From: Yoonia sp. SS1-5
GTDB lineage: Bacteria; Pseudomonadota; Alphaproteobacteria; Rhodobacterales; Rhodobacteraceae
Assembly (NCBI RefSeq): GCF_038443705.2
Contig: NZ_CP151767.2
Coordinates: 1 to 64,000, forward strand
Length of the DNA stretch: 64,000 nucleotides
Reading direction: 5' to 3'
In this document: positions 62,607 through 64,000 of the stretch, piece by piece
Layout: each line of letters begins with the position of its first letter
How positions within the stretch are numbered: the stretch's first letter is position 1
Position numbers and translations under genes: made by a program
Notes under the pieces: generated by a model
Seen by the model: only the letters and a program-made list of their open reading frames with translations
Databases searched by the model: none
Told to the model about the DNA's origin: nothing

Positions 62607-64000
62607 GTGACAGAAGTTATTGCTGCTGACGGGCGGCCCTTGAAGGCCTCGCTCAATCGCGCTTTGCGTCGTCAAAAACTGCGCGCGCTCGCCTTGATTG
62701 CCCCTTTGCTCATCTTCATCATGTTGTCTTTCGTGATGCCGATTGCGGATATGCTGTTTCGGTCGGTCGAAAACCAAATTGTGTCAGAGACTTTGCCGCG
62801 CACCGTACAAGCGCTGGGCGGATGGGATTCCGACAGCGATGCGGCGCCGGGCGAGGATGTTTTTGACGCGCTGTATACCGATCTTGCACTGGCTTCCGAG
62901 TATAAGACACACACGCGCCTTGGTAGTCGCCTGAACTACGAGTTTTCGGGTATTTCGTCGCTCTTTCGCAAGTCGGGCCGCCGGGTGGGGCGGTTTGAAA
63001 CGGACGTCTACACCGATACTTTTCAAGATGCAGATCCCGCCTATGCCGACCCGCAACAATGGGCGGACTGGATGGCCGATGATGCTGTGCGGGCCGCGCT
63101 GCCTGTGACAGCCACGACTTATGACGACTGGGCTACGATGATCATCGAGGTCGAAGGCGACGTCCCCGCCGAGGAAGAGCCGGCAGATTTCGTCTACACC
63201 GCGCTTTACAATGACGCTGTGGCAGGTGCGATGCTACCGATTGCGGTGGACCTTGCGGATGTCACGCCTGTGTCAATCCAGGCGCAATTCGCTGACATTG
63301 ATGAAGATTGGCTGGATCCGGATGTCTGGCAGACAATCAAGCTTTATGCGCCTGCCTATACGTCCGGCTATTTCCTGACATCCGTTGACTTGATGAAAAG
63401 CCCCGATGGTGTCGAGGCCCGGCCCGATGACGAGCAGATCTATGTAACGCTCTTCATACGCACCATGATCATGTCACTGTCAATTATGGGGATGTGTGTC
63501 CTGCTGGGGTATCCGATTGCGTGGCTGCTTGCGAACCTCCCGGACCGCAAGGCCAACTTGCTGATGATCCTGGTGCTATTGCCGTTCTGGACGTCGCTTC
63601 TTGTGCGCACCTCGGCCTGGAAAGTTCTGCTTCAGCAACAAGGTGTGATCAACGATACGTTGGTTTGGATCGGTCTGGTCGCGGATGACAGCCGGCTGCA
63701 GCTGATCAACAATCAAACGGGTACGATCATCGCGATGACACATATCCTTTTGCCGTTCATGATCCTGCCGCTGTATTCTGTCATGAAGACTATCCCGCCA
63801 AGCTATCTGCGCGCCGCCAAGTCGCTTGGTGCCAATGACTGGACAGCGTTCTGGCGGGTGTATTTCCCCCAATCTGTGCCGGGGATCGGCGCGGGATGCA
63901 TTTTGGTGTTCATCCTTGCCATTGGCTATTACATCACGCCGGAACTGGTCGGGGGGACAAAAGGTGTCTTCATCTCCAACCGGATCGCGTATCATATTTC
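62607..64000 (+). CDS. ABC transporter permease (PotB type) with large periplasmic insert, 3' end outside the window
   Basis: A GTG at 62607 follows a strong GGAGG site. The frame runs to the window end (464 codons seen) without a stop. Transmembrane segment 1 (ALIAPLLIFIMLSFVMPIAD) is near residue 30. About 230 mostly hydrophilic residues follow before the permease core begins (IMSLSIMGMCVLLGYPIAW). The core has the EAA-type loop SLGANDWTAFWRVYFPQS. The insert is probably periplasmic and may contact the binding protein. The partner permease gene should lie beyond the window. Confidence 0.9.
   Translation, partial: MTEVIAADGRPLKASLNRALRRQKLRALALIAPLLIFIMLSFVMPIADMLFRSVENQIVSETLPRTVQALGGWDSDSDAAPGEDVFDALYTDLALASEYKTHTRLGSRLNYEFSGISSLFRKSGRRVGRFETDVYTDTFQDADPAYADPQQWADWMADDAVRAALPVTATTYDDWATMIIEVEGDVPAEEEPADFVYTALYNDAVAGAMLPIAVDLADVTPVSIQAQFADIDEDWLDPDVWQTIKLYAPAYTSGYFLTSVDLMKSPDGVEARPDDEQIYVTLFIRTMIMSLSIMGMCVLLGYPIAWLLANLPDRKANLLMILVLLPFWTSLLVRTSAWKVLLQQQGVINDTLVWIGLVADDSRLQLINNQTGTIIAMTHILLPFMILPLYSVMKTIPPSYLRAAKSLGANDWTAFWRVYFPQSVPGIGAGCILVFILAIGYYITPELVGGTKGVFISNRIAYHI

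Overview
The window looks like a chromosomal segment of a marine alphaproteobacterium of the Roseobacter group (Rhodobacterales). This rests on GC-rich coding, acidic secreted proteins, many short ATGA gene overlaps, TAXI-type TRAP transporters, heterotetrameric sarcosine oxidase, and an HpsN/ComDE-type sulfonate locus. Species cannot be named from the sequence alone. No tRNA, rRNA, CRISPR array, transposase or integrase was recognised.

Layout. Positions 1-11774 are the 3' part of a giant acidic surface protein. It holds 13.5 nearly identical 723-bp repeats, each coding for two SdrD-B/Cna-B-like domains, then three diverged B domains, a cadherin/VCBS-like domain, and a C-terminal region with a candidate internal-thioester (TED-like) motif pair. 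A di-heme cytochrome c peroxidase-like gene follows. Positions 13.4-19.4 kb are a complete xylose uptake and isomerase operon (xylF-xylH-xylG-xylB-xylA). Next is a three-gene operon of two unrecognised proteins and a glycerate 2-kinase broken by a one-base deficit in a G tract.

Positions 22.9-51.3 kb are dominated by genes fitting organosulfonate catabolism. A flavin reductase, aldo/keto reductase and SsuD-like monooxygenase form a tightly overlapping set matching the SmoA-SmoB-SmoC sulfoquinovose desulfonation triad; a GntR regulator and a Gfo/Idh/MocA oxidoreductase are divergent. A CuyA/D-cysteine desulfhydrase-like lyase heads an operon with a betaine-type ABC importer. A LacI regulator with a perfect 14-bp palindrome precedes hpsN, an SDR, a zinc alcohol dehydrogenase, comD, comE and an FMN 2-hydroxyacid dehydrogenase. 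This layout suggests dihydroxypropanesulfonate to sulfolactate to sulfopyruvate to sulfoacetaldehyde. A TAXI-TRAP importer, DadA-like oxidase and second PLP lyase follow, flanked by LysR regulators. An orphan TAXI binding protein with a coiled-coil partner lies at 28-30 kb. No sulfoacetaldehyde acetyltransferase (Xsc) or SuyAB lyase was seen in the window.

Positions 52.4-64.0 kb hold a fatty acid hydroxylase-family membrane protein, then a creatine-degradation block. Sarcosine oxidase soxBDAG (minus strand) is divergent from creatinase, an ABC ATPase, a PotD-like binding protein and a permease that runs off the window. Creatinase would give sarcosine and urea, SoxBDAG would oxidise sarcosine, and the ABC system is the likely importer. 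The SoxD subunit lacks every cysteine expected for its zinc site.
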